Assembly (NCBI RefSeq): GCF_011927765.1 | Contig: NZ_JAATJG010000002.1 | Coordinates: 62,001-126,000 of the forward strand | Origin: Wenyingzhuangia aestuarii | GTDB lineage: Bacteria; Bacteroidota; Bacteroidia; Flavobacteriales; Flavobacteriaceae | Reading direction: 5' to 3' | Length of the DNA: 64,000 bases | Shown here: piece after piece, positions 16,647-25,994 of the stretch | Numbering within the stretch: position 1 is the first letter of the stretch | Layout: each line of letters begins with the position of its first letter | Translations under genes and position numbers: made by a program | Notes under the pieces: model-generated | Seen by the model: the letters and a program-made list of their open reading frames with translations, nothing else | Databases searched by the model: none | Told to the model about the DNA's origin: nothing

Positions 16647-17576
16647 TTAGTGGTTAAAAAGTTCATCTTCTATAGAGGTACAAATTCCTGCTAGTTCACT
16701 AATTACTTTCTGAATATAATCGTTAAAACTAGTTTCTATTTCATCAATAGATTTGTATTTGTATTCTGCGGTAATCTTACCAATAAAGAAAGAAGATTTT
16801 AGTTCTTTCTTTTTACTTAGTTTGTCAATATTTTCTTTAGCACTGTTTAAACAGCTCATTACAGATTTTGGACACTCAGGGTTTAAAATTAAAAAGTTTA
16901 AGGTGTCTTTACTTGTAGGTACTTTTTTGTAGAAACGTTTCATCATATCAAATGATTGAAGACATTTTAACAAGGTGGTCCACTCGTAACTGGTTCTGTA
17001 ACCTAATTCGTGCTTTGTTTTTATGGCATCTTGATGTTTGGTGTCAATAATTCTAATAACATCTGTAGCTCTTTCTAATTGAATTCCCAACATAATAATA
17101 GAATACACTTCATTATGCATCATGGTGGTTACAATTTTTCCTTTAATGGTAGAAATTGCTTTAGAAATATTAGAAGTAAATTCATCTAAACCTCTTTCTA
17201 AAAATAATTCTACAGGATAGTTGCTTATGTAGTGATGTAATTTATTGATAGATTCAAACAATTCACTAGAAATTAAATCTCTAGCTCCCGAAGCGTTTTC
17301 ACGAGCCATTCTAAAGCAGCTTTTAATAGAAAACATTTTTTTAGGATTTAAAACCACATCATACAATACAGTTCTTTCATCTAAAAACTCTCCCTCTTCA
17401 GGTTCGTCATCTACCATTCTTAAAATGGAATTTAATACAAATTGTCTAGATTGCGATGTTTCATTTGGAGCATCTAAAGATGAAAAATAATTAACATTTA
17501 CAAATCTGGCTATGTGTTCTGTTCTTTCAAGGTATCTTCCCATCCAGAATAAGTTATCGGCTACTCTTGCTAACAT
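16647..17576 (-). CDS. Alpha-E domain protein (COG2307 type)
   Basis: A 309-residue, mostly helical cytoplasmic protein starting MLARVADNLFWMGRYLERTEHIARFV, the signature beginning of the alpha-E family. Members are almost always encoded next to a circularly permuted ATP-grasp protein and often near a transglutaminase and a proteasome-like peptidase. The ATP-grasp gene is here, 4 nt upstream, but the other partners are not nearby. The pair is thought to make a peptide bond or peptide-like modification; the substrate is unknown. Confidence 0.9.
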   Translation of the reverse strand: MLARVADNLFWMGRYLERTEHIARFVNVNYFSSLDAPNETSQSRQFVLNSILRMVDDEPEEGEFLDERTVLYDVVLNPKKMFSIKSCFRMARENASGARDLISSELFESINKLHHYISNYPVELFLERGLDEFTSNISKAISTIKGKIVTTMMHNEVYSIIMLGIQLERATDVIRIIDTKHQDAIKTKHELGYRTSYEWTTLLKCLQSFDMMKRFYKKVPTSKDTLNFLILNPECPKSVMSCLNSAKENIDKLSKKKELKSSFFIGKITAEYKYKSIDEIETSFNDYIQKVISELAGICTSIEDELFNH

Positions 17577-17580
17577 TTGC

Positions 17581-19044
17581 TTACTTTTTTAAAACCCAAG
17601 TATCCTTAGATCCACCACCTTGTGATGAGTTTACTACTAAATTTCCTCTTTTTAAAGCTACACGAGTTAATCCTCCTTTTAATACAAAACTTTTGTCTTT
17701 TCCTAACAAGGTAAAAGTTCTTAAGTCTATGTGTCTAGGTTCAAAAGATTTTTCTTCTTCTATGTAGGTAGCATGTGTAGATAAAGCCATAATTGGCTGT
17801 GCAATATATTTACGAGGAGTGGCCTTAATGACCGATTTAACTTTTTCTATTTCTGCTTTGGTTAGTTTGTTTCCAATAGAAATACCATATCCACCAGATT
17901 CATCTACAGGTTTTATAACCAGCTTATCAATATTATTTAATACATAATCTAGTTCTTTAGGTCTGCTACAGTGATAGGTGTGTACGTTGTTTAAGATAGG
18001 TTCTTCATCTAAATAGTACTTAATAATTTGTGGCATATAGGTGTAAATAGCCTTATCATCAGCAACCCCTGTTCCAGGAGCGTTTACTAAGGTTACATTT
18101 CCTTTTCTATAGGCTTCAAAAATACCAGGAACTCCTAACAGAGAATCGGGTTTAAATGCTTTAGGATCTAAAAAGGCATCATCAATTCTTCTATAAACAA
18201 CATCTACTCTTACAGGACCATAAATGGTTTTCATGTAAACAAAGTCGTTTTCTACAAATAGATCTCTACCTTCTACCAATTCTATCCCCATAGATTTTGC
18301 CAAGAAAGAATGTTCGTAATAAGCGGAATTAAATACACCAGGAGTAATTACCACACATACAGGAATATCTACCCCTGCAGGTTTTACAGATTGCATAATG
18401 TCTAGTAAATTCTCTGAATAATTAGAAACAGAATGAGTAGGGTAATTATTAAAAACACCAAACAAAGCCCTTTTAATAGCTACTCTATTACTAACCACAT
18501 AACTTACTCCAGAAGGACATCTAATATTATCTTCTAATACATAGTATTCTCCATCGGAGTGTTTGATGACATCCGTTCCAGAAATATGATTGTATATTCC
18601 GCCAGGAGGCTCTATGCCTTGCATTTGTTTTAAATAATTCTCAGAACTATTAATCAAATCAATAGGAACGATACCGTCTTTAATAATTTGTTGTTTGTGA
18701 TAAAGATCGTGTAAAAATAAGTTTAACGCTTTACTTCTTTGTAATGCACCCGTTTCTACATGTTCCCATTCATCAGCGGTTATGATTTTTGGAAATAAAT
18801 CAAACGGAAATACTTTTTCAGTAGTTGTCTTATCATAAACTTGGAATGTAATTCCTTGGTTTAAAAAAGAAACTTTAGCTTTTTCATTTAACAATTCAAA
18901 ATCATCAACCTGATACTCATTAAATAATTGGAATAATTTTTTGTAAGTATCCCTAATCTCATTTTTACCTTTAAACACTTCATCATAAAAAGTAGACTCC
19001 ATATGATATGAAGAGAAGATAGGCAAGATGTTCTTCTTATCCAT
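17581..19044 (-). CDS. Circularly permuted ATP-grasp type 2 protein
   Basis: 487 residues with the permuted ATP-grasp arrangement. YVLEDNIRCPSGVSYVVSNR lies around residues 170-190, GVVYRRIDD-type acidic motifs follow (VDVVYRRIDDAFLDP), then LVNAPGTGVADDKAIYTYMP and the ATP-binding KPVDESGGYGISIG. Family members (COG2308) are predicted ligases forming amide bonds with ATP. It is the first gene of a two-gene operon with the alpha-E protein (4-nt gap). Biological role unknown; the family context suggests peptide synthesis or modification. Confidence 0.9.
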   Translation of the reverse strand: MDKKNILPIFSSYHMESTFYDEVFKGKNEIRDTYKKLFQLFNEYQVDDFELLNEKAKVSFLNQGITFQVYDKTTTEKVFPFDLFPKIITADEWEHVETGALQRSKALNLFLHDLYHKQQIIKDGIVPIDLINSSENYLKQMQGIEPPGGIYNHISGTDVIKHSDGEYYVLEDNIRCPSGVSYVVSNRVAIKRALFGVFNNYPTHSVSNYSENLLDIMQSVKPAGVDIPVCVVITPGVFNSAYYEHSFLAKSMGIELVEGRDLFVENDFVYMKTIYGPVRVDVVYRRIDDAFLDPKAFKPDSLLGVPGIFEAYRKGNVTLVNAPGTGVADDKAIYTYMPQIIKYYLDEEPILNNVHTYHCSRPKELDYVLNNIDKLVIKPVDESGGYGISIGNKLTKAEIEKVKSVIKATPRKYIAQPIMALSTHATYIEEEKSFEPRHIDLRTFTLLGKDKSFVLKGGLTRVALKRGNLVVNSSQGGGSKDTWVLKK

Positions 19045-19376
19045 TCATTTTGTTTTAATAAGGTTAAATTACATTCTTTTTATTAGTGTAAGGATAACTA
19101 TAATATTATTTTTTTATGGTTTATAACAGTTTTTTATTTGATATATTTTAATACAACGTTAACAAAACAGGTGGTTTTACTTACATATTAAGGCTATTTA
19201 AGGAAATTTTATTTTTTATGAGAAATAAATAATTTGCTAAAAAAGTTTTTTGGCTACCTTTTTTTGATGAATTACTGGTATTTGTAGGAGTAAACAAATG
19301 TTTTCTTGTAAGTATATTGCTAGATATATTTTATATCTTCGGTCTTGATAATATAAAGAGATTCCCTGTAGTATAT
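19045..19376. other. Divergent intergenic region, nothing recognised
   Basis: 332 nt between the leftward ATP-grasp gene and the rightward family 2 glycosyltransferase. It is very AT-rich and must hold both promoters, but I see no clear TAnnTTTG pair, RNA gene or repeat. Confidence 0.5.
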
Positions 19377-20510
19377 ATGAAAGTATCGGTAGTTATTGTA
19401 AATTATAATGTTCGTTATTTTTTGCACCAGTGTTTGCTGAGTGTATATAAAGCTATAGAGCATATAGATGCTGAGGTAATTGTAGTAGACAATGTGTCTA
19501 AGGATGATAGTTGTCAGATGGTAAAAGAAGTTTTTCCTCAAACTATTTTAATAGAAAATACCGAAAATGTAGGGTTTTCTAAAGCAAATAACCAAGGAGT
19601 TGCCATTGCTAAAGGAGAGTATGTATTAATATTAAATCCAGATACTGTTGTTGGAGAATGTCTTTTTAAAGAAATATTACCTTTTGCAGATGAGCAGAGT
19701 GATCTAGGAGCGTTAACCGTTAGATTAATTGATGGTACTGGGGTTTTTTTACCAGAAAGTAAAAGAGGACTACCTACACCTAAAAATTCTATTGGAAGAA
19801 TGATAGGTTCTAATAAGTATGGCTATTATTCAAGTTATTTAACAAAAGATGGAATTGGAAAAATAGAGGTGCTTGTAGGTGCTTTTATGTTGATGAAACG
19901 CAATAGGTATTTAGAAGTTGGAGGTTTTGACGAAGACTACTTTATGTATGGTGAGGATATAGATTTAAGCTACAAACTAACTCAACAAGGTTATACTAAT
20001 TATTATTATGGAAAGTCTGTAGTTATTCACTATAAAGGAGAATGTACCAGAAAAGATGTAAAGTATTTAAGGCATTTTTACGGAGCTATGAATATTTTTT
20101 ACAAAAAACACTTTAAGCTTACGGGGCTAGATTTTTTAGTAATGCGTTTAGGGGTTAAAATGTGGTTCTGGATTAAATATTTTCAATTGTCTAACGCTAC
20201 CATATTAATAGAAGATACCACTAATGTTTTATTTGTTGGAGATAGAGATATCAATATAGATTTACAGTTAAATAAAAAGATTAAAAGAATCCCTGTATCA
20301 GAACTTATTAAGTTAGAAGAATATATTAGGGAATTGGAAATTGAAGAAATTTGGTTTGAAGAAAAATCTATGTCATTTCAAAATATTATCAATCAAATAG
20401 GAACACATAGGTTTCACAATGTTCTATTTAAAATATTACCAAATTCAACCAACTTTGTAATTGGTAGTAACTCTTCTGATGGTAGAGGAGAGGTAATCTA
20501 TTTAAAATAA
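19377..20510 (+). CDS. Family 2 glycosyltransferase, rhamnosyltransferase-like
   Basis: 377 residues from the ATG at 19377, where the conserved start MKVSVVIVNYN begins; an upstream ATG at 19317 would add 20 unconserved residues. GT-A motifs: VVDNVSKDDS, NVGFSKANNQG and the metal-binding LILNPDTVV around residue 90. VGAFMLMKR and DEDYFMYGEDIDLSYKL contain the catalytic acidic region of the WbbL/rhamnosyl group. A C-terminal extension of about 100 residues carries a short Rossmann-like stretch. It probably builds a cell-surface polysaccharide. It is monocistronic and ends at a strong bidirectional terminator. Confidence 0.88.
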   Translation: MKVSVVIVNYNVRYFLHQCLLSVYKAIEHIDAEVIVVDNVSKDDSCQMVKEVFPQTILIENTENVGFSKANNQGVAIAKGEYVLILNPDTVVGECLFKEILPFADEQSDLGALTVRLIDGTGVFLPESKRGLPTPKNSIGRMIGSNKYGYYSSYLTKDGIGKIEVLVGAFMLMKRNRYLEVGGFDEDYFMYGEDIDLSYKLTQQGYTNYYYGKSVVIHYKGECTRKDVKYLRHFYGAMNIFYKKHFKLTGLDFLVMRLGVKMWFWIKYFQLSNATILIEDTTNVLFVGDRDINIDLQLNKKIKRIPVSELIKLEEYIRELEIEEIWFEEKSMSFQNIINQIGTHRFHNVLFKILPNSTNFVIGSNSSDGRGEVIYLK

Positions 20511-20545
20511 AAAAGACGATGTTTTTACATCGTCTTTTTTATTTT
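20504..20545. terminator. Bidirectional terminator between GT2 gene and hemJ
   Basis: A perfect 19-bp inverted repeat around a TTTT loop (core AAGACGATGT and ACATCGTCTT). It serves the converging glycosyltransferase and hemJ transcripts. Confidence 0.9.
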
Positions 20546-21104
20546 AATTGTTATCGTTTTCATCCCAGCTGCTTTTGGCTCTTAGCTTTTTGTAAACTTT
20601 AACCATTAGCATAAGTATGATAGAAACTAGAAAGATTCCTATAACTCCCCAAATCCAAGTAATGGAGTTTTTTAAGACAACTAAAAAAACAACAGCAAAT
20701 AGAATAATGGTTGCAACTTCGTTCCATAAACGCAATTGCATAGTAGAATATTTGCAGACATTATTTTGTAGTTGTTTAAATATTTTGTGACAAATAAATT
20801 GATAAATAAACAAAGCTGCTACAAAAGATAGTTTTACCCACATCCAACTTTGTGTTAAAAATCCTGGAGATAGATACAGCAAACAACTAGCAGTAATAGC
20901 TGTAATAATAGCAGACGGCCAGGTAATTATGTACCAAAGCCTTTTTTCCATTAGCTTGTATTGTTGTTGTAGAATATATCTAACGTTCTCTTCTTTATCG
21001 TCTGCTTCTTTATGATAAATAAAAAGACGAACCATGTAGAATAACCCAGCAAACCAAGTAACCACAAAAATAATGTGTAAGGATTTTATGTATAAATATT
21101 CCAT
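20544..21104 (-). CDS. hemJ: Protoporphyrinogen IX oxidase, HemJ type
   Basis: A 186-residue membrane protein with four to five transmembrane helices. It begins MEYLYIKSLHIIFVVTWFAG, with the conserved His (about residue 9) of the HemJ/CopD-like family, and has YHKEADDKE and QQYKLMEKRLWYIITWP loops. HemJ oxidises protoporphyrinogen IX to protoporphyrin IX, the penultimate heme step. The start at 21104 lies 2 nt after the hemH stop; a longer start at 21134 would overlap hemH by 28 nt. It is last in the araC-trmH-hemH-hemJ operon. Its product feeds HemH, and no HemG or HemY gene is present in the window. Confidence 0.88.
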   Translation of the reverse strand: MEYLYIKSLHIIFVVTWFAGLFYMVRLFIYHKEADDKEENVRYILQQQYKLMEKRLWYIITWPSAIITAITASCLLYLSPGFLTQSWMWVKLSFVAALFIYQFICHKIFKQLQNNVCKYSTMQLRLWNEVATIILFAVVFLVVLKNSITWIWGVIGIFLVSIILMLMVKVYKKLRAKSSWDENDNN

Positions 21105-21106
21105 AC

Positions 21107-22123
21107 TTATTTGTTTAACCAGTTGTTTAGCCAAGTACTCATAACATCTACCCAGTCTTCTCTATCGTTTAGGCAAGGAATTGTTTTAAACACTTCTCCT
21201 GTGTTTTCTTCAAATTCTTCTTTGGCTTCCATTCCTATTTCTTCAATAGTTTCTAAACAATCGGCAACAAAAGCAGGAGTAACTACAGCTAGTTTTTTAA
21301 TTCCGTTCTGAGCTCTATCATTAATAGTAGCATCTGTATAAGGTTGTAGCCAAGGATCTTTTCCTAATCTAGACTGAAAAGAAGTGCTGTAAAAACCAGG
21401 TTGTAATCCTAGTTTATGAACTACTTGTTTGGTAGTTTCGTAGCATTGATGTCTGTAACAAAACTCATGTGCATCAGATTTTGTATTACAGCATTCTCCG
21501 TTTAGTTTACAATGATTTCCTGTAACATCAGAATTTTTGATATGTCTTTCTGGAACTCCGTGATAAGAAAATAATAAGTGATCAAAATCTTCTTGGTCTA
21601 ATCCTTCTTGAATACTTTTAGAAAGTACATCAATATATTCTTGCTTGTTGTAAAAAGCAGGAAAATCGGTTAGTTTTATATGTGGAAACTTATCTCTTAT
21701 AATTTGTTCTGCAAGTACTACAATAGTTTCTGTAGTTGCCATGGCAAATTGTGGATACATAGGAACTATTAAAATATCATCAACTCCTTGGTTGGCTAGT
21801 TCTGTAATTCCTGTTTCTATAGATGGTGTTCCATATCTCATGGCCAAGGCAACGGGAGCCGCTACTTTGGTTTTTACTTTTTTTGTAAATTTTTCAGAAA
21901 TAACAATTAATGGAGATCCTTCATCTGTCCATACTTTACTGTAAGCTTTGGCAGATTGTTTAGGTCTGGTGTTTAATATAATTCCTTTAACTAACAAGCA
22001 TCTTCCTATGTATGGAGTATCAATAACTCTGCTGTCCATTAAAAATTCATCCAAATAATCACGAACATCTTTAACCGACGTGCTTTTGGGAGATCCTAAG
22101 TTTACTAATAATATTCCTTTCAT
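21107..22123 (-). CDS. hemH: Ferrochelatase
   Basis: A 338-residue enzyme inserting ferrous iron into protoporphyrin IX. The start GILLVNLGSPKS is the family signature. The catalytic His is in FSYHGVPERHIKNSD (around residue 185), and the C-terminal acidic segment CLETIEEIGMEAKEEF carries the conserved glutamates. A cysteine-rich insertion (HCKLNGECC, then CYRHQCYETT) is visible; in other ferrochelatases cysteines of this kind can hold an iron-sulfur cluster, but that is only a possibility here. It lies 11 nt after trmH and 2 nt before hemJ. Confidence 0.97.
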   Translation of the reverse strand: MKGILLVNLGSPKSTSVKDVRDYLDEFLMDSRVIDTPYIGRCLLVKGIILNTRPKQSAKAYSKVWTDEGSPLIVISEKFTKKVKTKVAAPVALAMRYGTPSIETGITELANQGVDDILIVPMYPQFAMATTETIVVLAEQIIRDKFPHIKLTDFPAFYNKQEYIDVLSKSIQEGLDQEDFDHLLFSYHGVPERHIKNSDVTGNHCKLNGECCNTKSDAHEFCYRHQCYETTKQVVHKLGLQPGFYSTSFQSRLGKDPWLQPYTDATINDRAQNGIKKLAVVTPAFVADCLETIEEIGMEAKEEFEENTGEVFKTIPCLNDREDWVDVMSTWLNNWLNK

Positions 22124-22134
22124 GTTAAGAGGAC

Positions 22135-22647
22135 TTATTGGTTATTTAATTGTTTTGTTATTTCGTATAAGCTAACGCTTAAGCTGTTTACCACATTCAT
22201 AGAAGAGTTTAAACCAAACATGGGAATGTGTATGCTATCATCACACATTTTTAAGGCTTCTTCTTGAATTCCAAACCTTTCGGAACCAATAAGTAGGGCT
22301 ATTTTAGCGTGAGTGGTAAAATTATAATCTTGTATGTTTTTGCTGTGGTCTGTTATTTCTAAAGCAATAATTGTATAACCTTCTTGCTTTAATTTAGTAA
22401 TAAGAGTAAGAATGTTATCATAACTAATAATAGTTAATGTCTTGTCTGTGTTTCTAGCAGTTCTTTGTACCAATCTGTTAGAGGTGTCTGGAGAATTGCT
22501 GTTTAGGTAAAAAGCATCAATTCCAAAAGCTTCAGAAGTTCTCATGCTCATACCAACGTTTTGGGGGGTTCTTAGCTCTTCACCAATAACCACTATGGGA
22601 AAAGTCTGTTTTGTATTTAGAACTTTAGTGTGACTTAGTTGTTCCAT
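22135..22647 (-). CDS. SpoU/TrmH-family RNA 2'-O-methyltransferase
   Basis: A 170-residue SPOUT methyltransferase. The three family motifs are visible: ELRTPQNVGMSMRTSEAFG (motif 1), IALLIGSERFGIQEEAL (motif 2) and IPMFGLNSSMNVVNSLSVSLYEI (motif 3). It has no N-terminal extra domain, so the tRNA or rRNA target cannot be told. Its ATG overlaps the stop of the AraC-type regulator by 1 nt (TAATG), so the two are translationally coupled. A direct link to heme synthesis is not implied by function, only by operon membership. Confidence 0.9.
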   Translation of the reverse strand: MEQLSHTKVLNTKQTFPIVVIGEELRTPQNVGMSMRTSEAFGIDAFYLNSNSPDTSNRLVQRTARNTDKTLTIISYDNILTLITKLKQEGYTIIALEITDHSKNIQDYNFTTHAKIALLIGSERFGIQEEALKMCDDSIHIPMFGLNSSMNVVNSLSVSLYEITKQLNNQ

Positions 22648-23552
22648 TAAGCATTGTTTTGTTTGGTAAACTGTTTAGGTGTAATACCAAATTTTCTTTT
22701 AAAAGCAGCTATAAAATGACTAGAGGTGCTGTAACCAACTCTGTTTCCAATTTCATTAACATTTAGTTTGTTTTCTAACAACAGCTTTTTAGAAAATTCT
22801 AATTTGTAATTCAGTAAAAAAGTAAAAACAGGGGTTCCGTACACTTCTTTAAATCCTTGTTTTAGTTTTTTAATATTTAAACCAACTGTTTTAGCCAGTT
22901 CATCCAAAGAAGGAGGATCGGCCATGTTTTCTATAATAATATCTTTTGCTTTTTTTAATTGAGTCATAGTGTCCTCGTTAGATATAAACGGACAATTATC
23001 GCTACTGCTATCTTCTGTATTGCTAAAGTACAAGCTAAATAATTCGTATGCTTTTGCTTTTAAAAACAAATTGTTTAGCGGAGAGTTATCGGGTTTGTTA
23101 GAAATTTGATGCAACACTACTTGTTGTGCAGGTGTAGTTGCTTTGGTTTCTATAATAGGTTTTCCAATAACAAAGTTGTCAAAGTTTAGCAAGTAATTTT
23201 CCTCGGTAGTAAATAAAGAGTGAAAATATTGAACAGGAATTAACATGGCTATAATTTCTGAATCTGGAGCAAGATTAAATAGAATATTGGTTTGTTCTTC
23301 GTTAAAATAAACCATACCAGATTCATTATTTTTTAAATTGATGGCACAATGCTCCATATTAAATGCAACAGTTGATGTTTCTCTTAAATTAAAAAATAAC
23401 TGAATGTAGTTGTGTTGGGTTTTAAATATATGGTATTGATTATCAGATGTCTTGTTGCTTAAAGTTAGCAAAGAAAACAGGTTGTTTTCATCAATAAGTA
23501 TTGGAGTACTTCTATCGATGTTTTGGTATTTTTTAGGATCAAAAAGTTGCAT
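22647..23552 (-). CDS. AraC-family transcriptional regulator, candidate heme regulator
   Basis: 301 residues. The C-terminal 100 (LKKAKDIIIENMADPPSLDEL to the end) form two helix-turn-helix units, with the AraC signature NEIGNRVGYSTSSHFIAAFKRKFGITPKQF. The N-terminal 190 residues are an unrecognised, cupin-like sensor region. The gene is divergent from hemA and heads the trmH-hemH-hemJ operon, so regulation of heme biosynthesis, perhaps in response to iron or heme, is the natural inference. A -7 element TAGTTTTG lies on the minus strand at 23591-23584. Confidence 0.9.
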   Translation of the reverse strand: MQLFDPKKYQNIDRSTPILIDENNLFSLLTLSNKTSDNQYHIFKTQHNYIQLFFNLRETSTVAFNMEHCAINLKNNESGMVYFNEEQTNILFNLAPDSEIIAMLIPVQYFHSLFTTEENYLLNFDNFVIGKPIIETKATTPAQQVVLHQISNKPDNSPLNNLFLKAKAYELFSLYFSNTEDSSSDNCPFISNEDTMTQLKKAKDIIIENMADPPSLDELAKTVGLNIKKLKQGFKEVYGTPVFTFLLNYKLEFSKKLLLENKLNVNEIGNRVGYSTSSHFIAAFKRKFGITPKQFTKQNNA

Positions 23553-23583
23553 TTTTTATCGCGGTTTTTTATCAATACTTTTA

Positions 23584-23591
23584 CAAAACTA
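23584..23591 (-). promoter_or_regulatory. -7 promoter element of araC-trmH-hemHJ operon
   Basis: TAGTTTTG on the minus strand matches TAnnTTTG, about 32 nt upstream of the regulator start. No -33 TTG at the standard spacing. Confidence 0.5.
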
Positions 23592-23789
23592 CATTAAAAA
23601 GACAAGAAAATGATGTTTAAAATATTTTTTTTAACGTTGTTTTAAGAATCCATTATTCTATGATTTTTATCATATATGGCCTGTGTTGTCTTGTGTTTTA
23701 GGTTATCTATAATTGTTTTAAATTAGGCTAAAAACCTTAAAGGGTTGTTTATAGTCCTTTAATCGATATTATTAAAAAAATATTGAGAG

Positions 23790-23797
23790 TACTTTTG
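23790..23797 (+). promoter_or_regulatory. -7 promoter element of hemA; decides its start
   Basis: TACTTTTG matches TAnnTTTG. Transcription would begin near 23804, so the upstream in-frame ATG at 23783 cannot be used and hemA starts at 23822. Confidence 0.6.
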
Positions 23798-23821
23798 TCG
23801 ATACTTATGGTATGCGAACAT

Positions 23822-25066
23822 ATGAATAACAAACAAATAGGAACGAAGCTCTACAACGTAGGAGTAAGTTATAAAAAAGCAGATGTGGAAACACGTAGTG
23901 CATTTAGCTTGTCAAAACAAAAGCAAATCTCTTTGCTAAAAGATGCAAAATCTAAAGGGATTGATGGAGTAATGGTAGTTTCTACCTGTAACAGAACTGA
24001 AATTACGGGGTTTGCTAAACATCCGTTTGAATTGATTAGTTTGCTTTGTGAACACTCTAATGGAACGGTAGAAGAATTTGTTAGGTTTTCTAATATTTAC
24101 AAAGGATCTGAAGCAATTCAACATTTGTTTAATATTGGTACAGGTTTAGAAAGCCAAATTTTAGGGGATTACGAAATAGTTGGTCAGTTAAAACAAGCAT
24201 ATCAATTAGCTCAAAAATATGGAGCCATCAATACCTATTTAGAAAGATTGATGAATTCTGTGTTACAAGCAAGTAAAGATGTTAAAAATAATACAGAGTT
24301 AAGTTCTGGTACTACATCTGTTGCTTATGCAGCTACTCAATATATTATAGAGAATGTAGATAATTACAATTCTAAACGTGTATTGGTTTATGGTTTAGGA
24401 GAAATTGGTAAAAATGCTTGTAAAAACTTAATTGAATATACAGAGAATACCAATATTCATTTAATTAACAGAACGCACTCTAAAGCAATGGAGTTTGCAG
24501 AAGCTCATCAGAATGTAGCAATCAATACTTTTGAGAATTTAGATGTTGAAATAGAAGATGCCGATATTCTAATTGTATCTACTGGTGCAGAATTGCCAAC
24601 TATTACAGCTAAACACATTCATCACAATAAAAAGTTATTAGTCTTAGATTTATCGATGCCAGAAAATGTGGCTAAAGAGGTAAAGTCTTTTGAAAACATT
24701 ACTTTAATCAATGTTGATGAGTTGTCTAAAATTACGGATAAAACCTTAGAAAGAAGACAAGCAGAAATTCCAAAAGCACAAGAAATTATCAACAAACACA
24801 AACAAGAGTTTGCGTATTGGTTAGATCATAGAAAATTTACTCCGGCAGTAAACGCGTTAAAAATATCGTTACAATCTATTCAAGAAGATGAAATTAATTT
24901 TCATCAAAAAAAGATTGAAGGGTTTAATACCGAACACGCAGAGCAAATTACATCAAGAATTATTCAAAAAATTACAACACAATTTGTAAAGCATCTTAAA
25001 GATGAAAATACTTCTGTAGACCAGAGTATAGAAATTGTAAGTAAAATATTTAACGCTACTTTATAA
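23822..25066 (+). CDS. hemA: Glutamyl-tRNA reductase
   Basis: A 414-residue enzyme reducing glutamyl-tRNA(Glu) to glutamate-1-semialdehyde, the first committed step of the C5 heme pathway. The catalytic Cys is in VVSTCNRTEI (about residue 50), the NADPH domain is VLVYGLGEIGKNACKNL (about 180-196), and a helical dimerisation domain occupies the last 100 residues. The start is set by the -7 element at 23790-23797, which lies after the more upstream ATG at 23783. It is first of the rightward hemA-C-D-B-L-(four-helix)-E-F array, with hemC beginning 7 nt later. Confidence 0.97.
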   Translation: MNNKQIGTKLYNVGVSYKKADVETRSAFSLSKQKQISLLKDAKSKGIDGVMVVSTCNRTEITGFAKHPFELISLLCEHSNGTVEEFVRFSNIYKGSEAIQHLFNIGTGLESQILGDYEIVGQLKQAYQLAQKYGAINTYLERLMNSVLQASKDVKNNTELSSGTTSVAYAATQYIIENVDNYNSKRVLVYGLGEIGKNACKNLIEYTENTNIHLINRTHSKAMEFAEAHQNVAINTFENLDVEIEDADILIVSTGAELPTITAKHIHHNKKLLVLDLSMPENVAKEVKSFENITLINVDELSKITDKTLERRQAEIPKAQEIINKHKQEFAYWLDHRKFTPAVNALKISLQSIQEDEINFHQKKIEGFNTEHAEQITSRIIQKITTQFVKHLKDENTSVDQSIEIVSKIFNATL

Positions 25067-25073
25067 AAGCTAC

Positions 25074-25994
25074 ATGAGTAAAATCATTAGAATAGGTACT
25101 AGAAATAGCGAACTAGCCTTATGGCAAGCTCACTTAGTACAAGGTCAATTAGAAACATTAGGATATCAAACAGAGGTTATAGAACTATCATCTATAGGAG
25201 ATGAAATTTTAGACATTCCATTACATCAAATAGGTAGTATGGGAGTGTTTACAAAAACGTTAGATGTTGCCATGTTACGTGGTCAAATAGACATTGCTGT
25301 TCATTCTTTAAAAGATGTACCTACTCAATTACCAGAAACTATTGTACAAGCAGCTGTTTTAGAAAGAGCCTCTGTTAATGATGTGGTTGTTTATAAAGGA
25401 ACAGAAGAGGACTTAGTAGCCAATGGTGCTACTATTGCTACGGGAAGTTTACGTAGAACAGCACAGTGGTTACACAAATATCCAACACATACTTTAACAG
25501 ATTTAAGAGGAAACGTAAATACGCGTTTAAAAAAGCTACAAGATCAAAATTGGAATGGAGCTATTTTTGCCCAAGCAGGCTTAGAGCGTATTAATTTATT
25601 ACCAGAAAATCATATAGTACTAGATTGGATGATTCCTGCACCAGCTCAAGGAGCTATTATGATTACTGCTTTAGAATCTAATCCGGAAGTTTTAGAGGCT
25701 TGTGATAAATTACACCATAAAGAAACAGCTTTGTGCGTAGGTATAGAGCGTGATTTTATGCGTACTTTAGAAGGTGGATGTACAGCTCCAATTGGGGGAT
25801 ATGCAGAAATTATAGAAGACAAAGTTGCTTTTAAAGGTTTATTAAGTTCTATTGATGGTAAAGATCAAAAAGGAGTATTTAGAATTGCCAACATTAAAAA
25901 TGCTGAAGATTTAGGAGTAGACTGTGCGAATGAAATTTTAGCCAATGGAGGTAAAGCACTAATGGTAGAAATAAAAAAAGTAATTAAGAAATAA
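25074..25994 (+). CDS. hemC: Hydroxymethylbilane synthase (porphobilinogen deaminase)
   Basis: A 306-residue cytoplasmic enzyme joining four porphobilinogen molecules. Begins IRIGTRNSELALWQAHLV. Conserved Arg/Lys substrate contacts are visible in HSLKDVPTQLP and GSLRRTAQWL, and the Cys that carries the dipyrromethane cofactor is in EGGCTAPIGGYAE (about residue 235). It directly abuts hemD, whose GTG start follows the stop with no gap. Confidence 0.97.
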   Translation: MSKIIRIGTRNSELALWQAHLVQGQLETLGYQTEVIELSSIGDEILDIPLHQIGSMGVFTKTLDVAMLRGQIDIAVHSLKDVPTQLPETIVQAAVLERASVNDVVVYKGTEEDLVANGATIATGSLRRTAQWLHKYPTHTLTDLRGNVNTRLKKLQDQNWNGAIFAQAGLERINLLPENHIVLDWMIPAPAQGAIMITALESNPEVLEACDKLHHKETALCVGIERDFMRTLEGGCTAPIGGYAEIIEDKVAFKGLLSSIDGKDQKGVFRIANIKNAEDLGVDCANEILANGGKALMVEIKKVIKK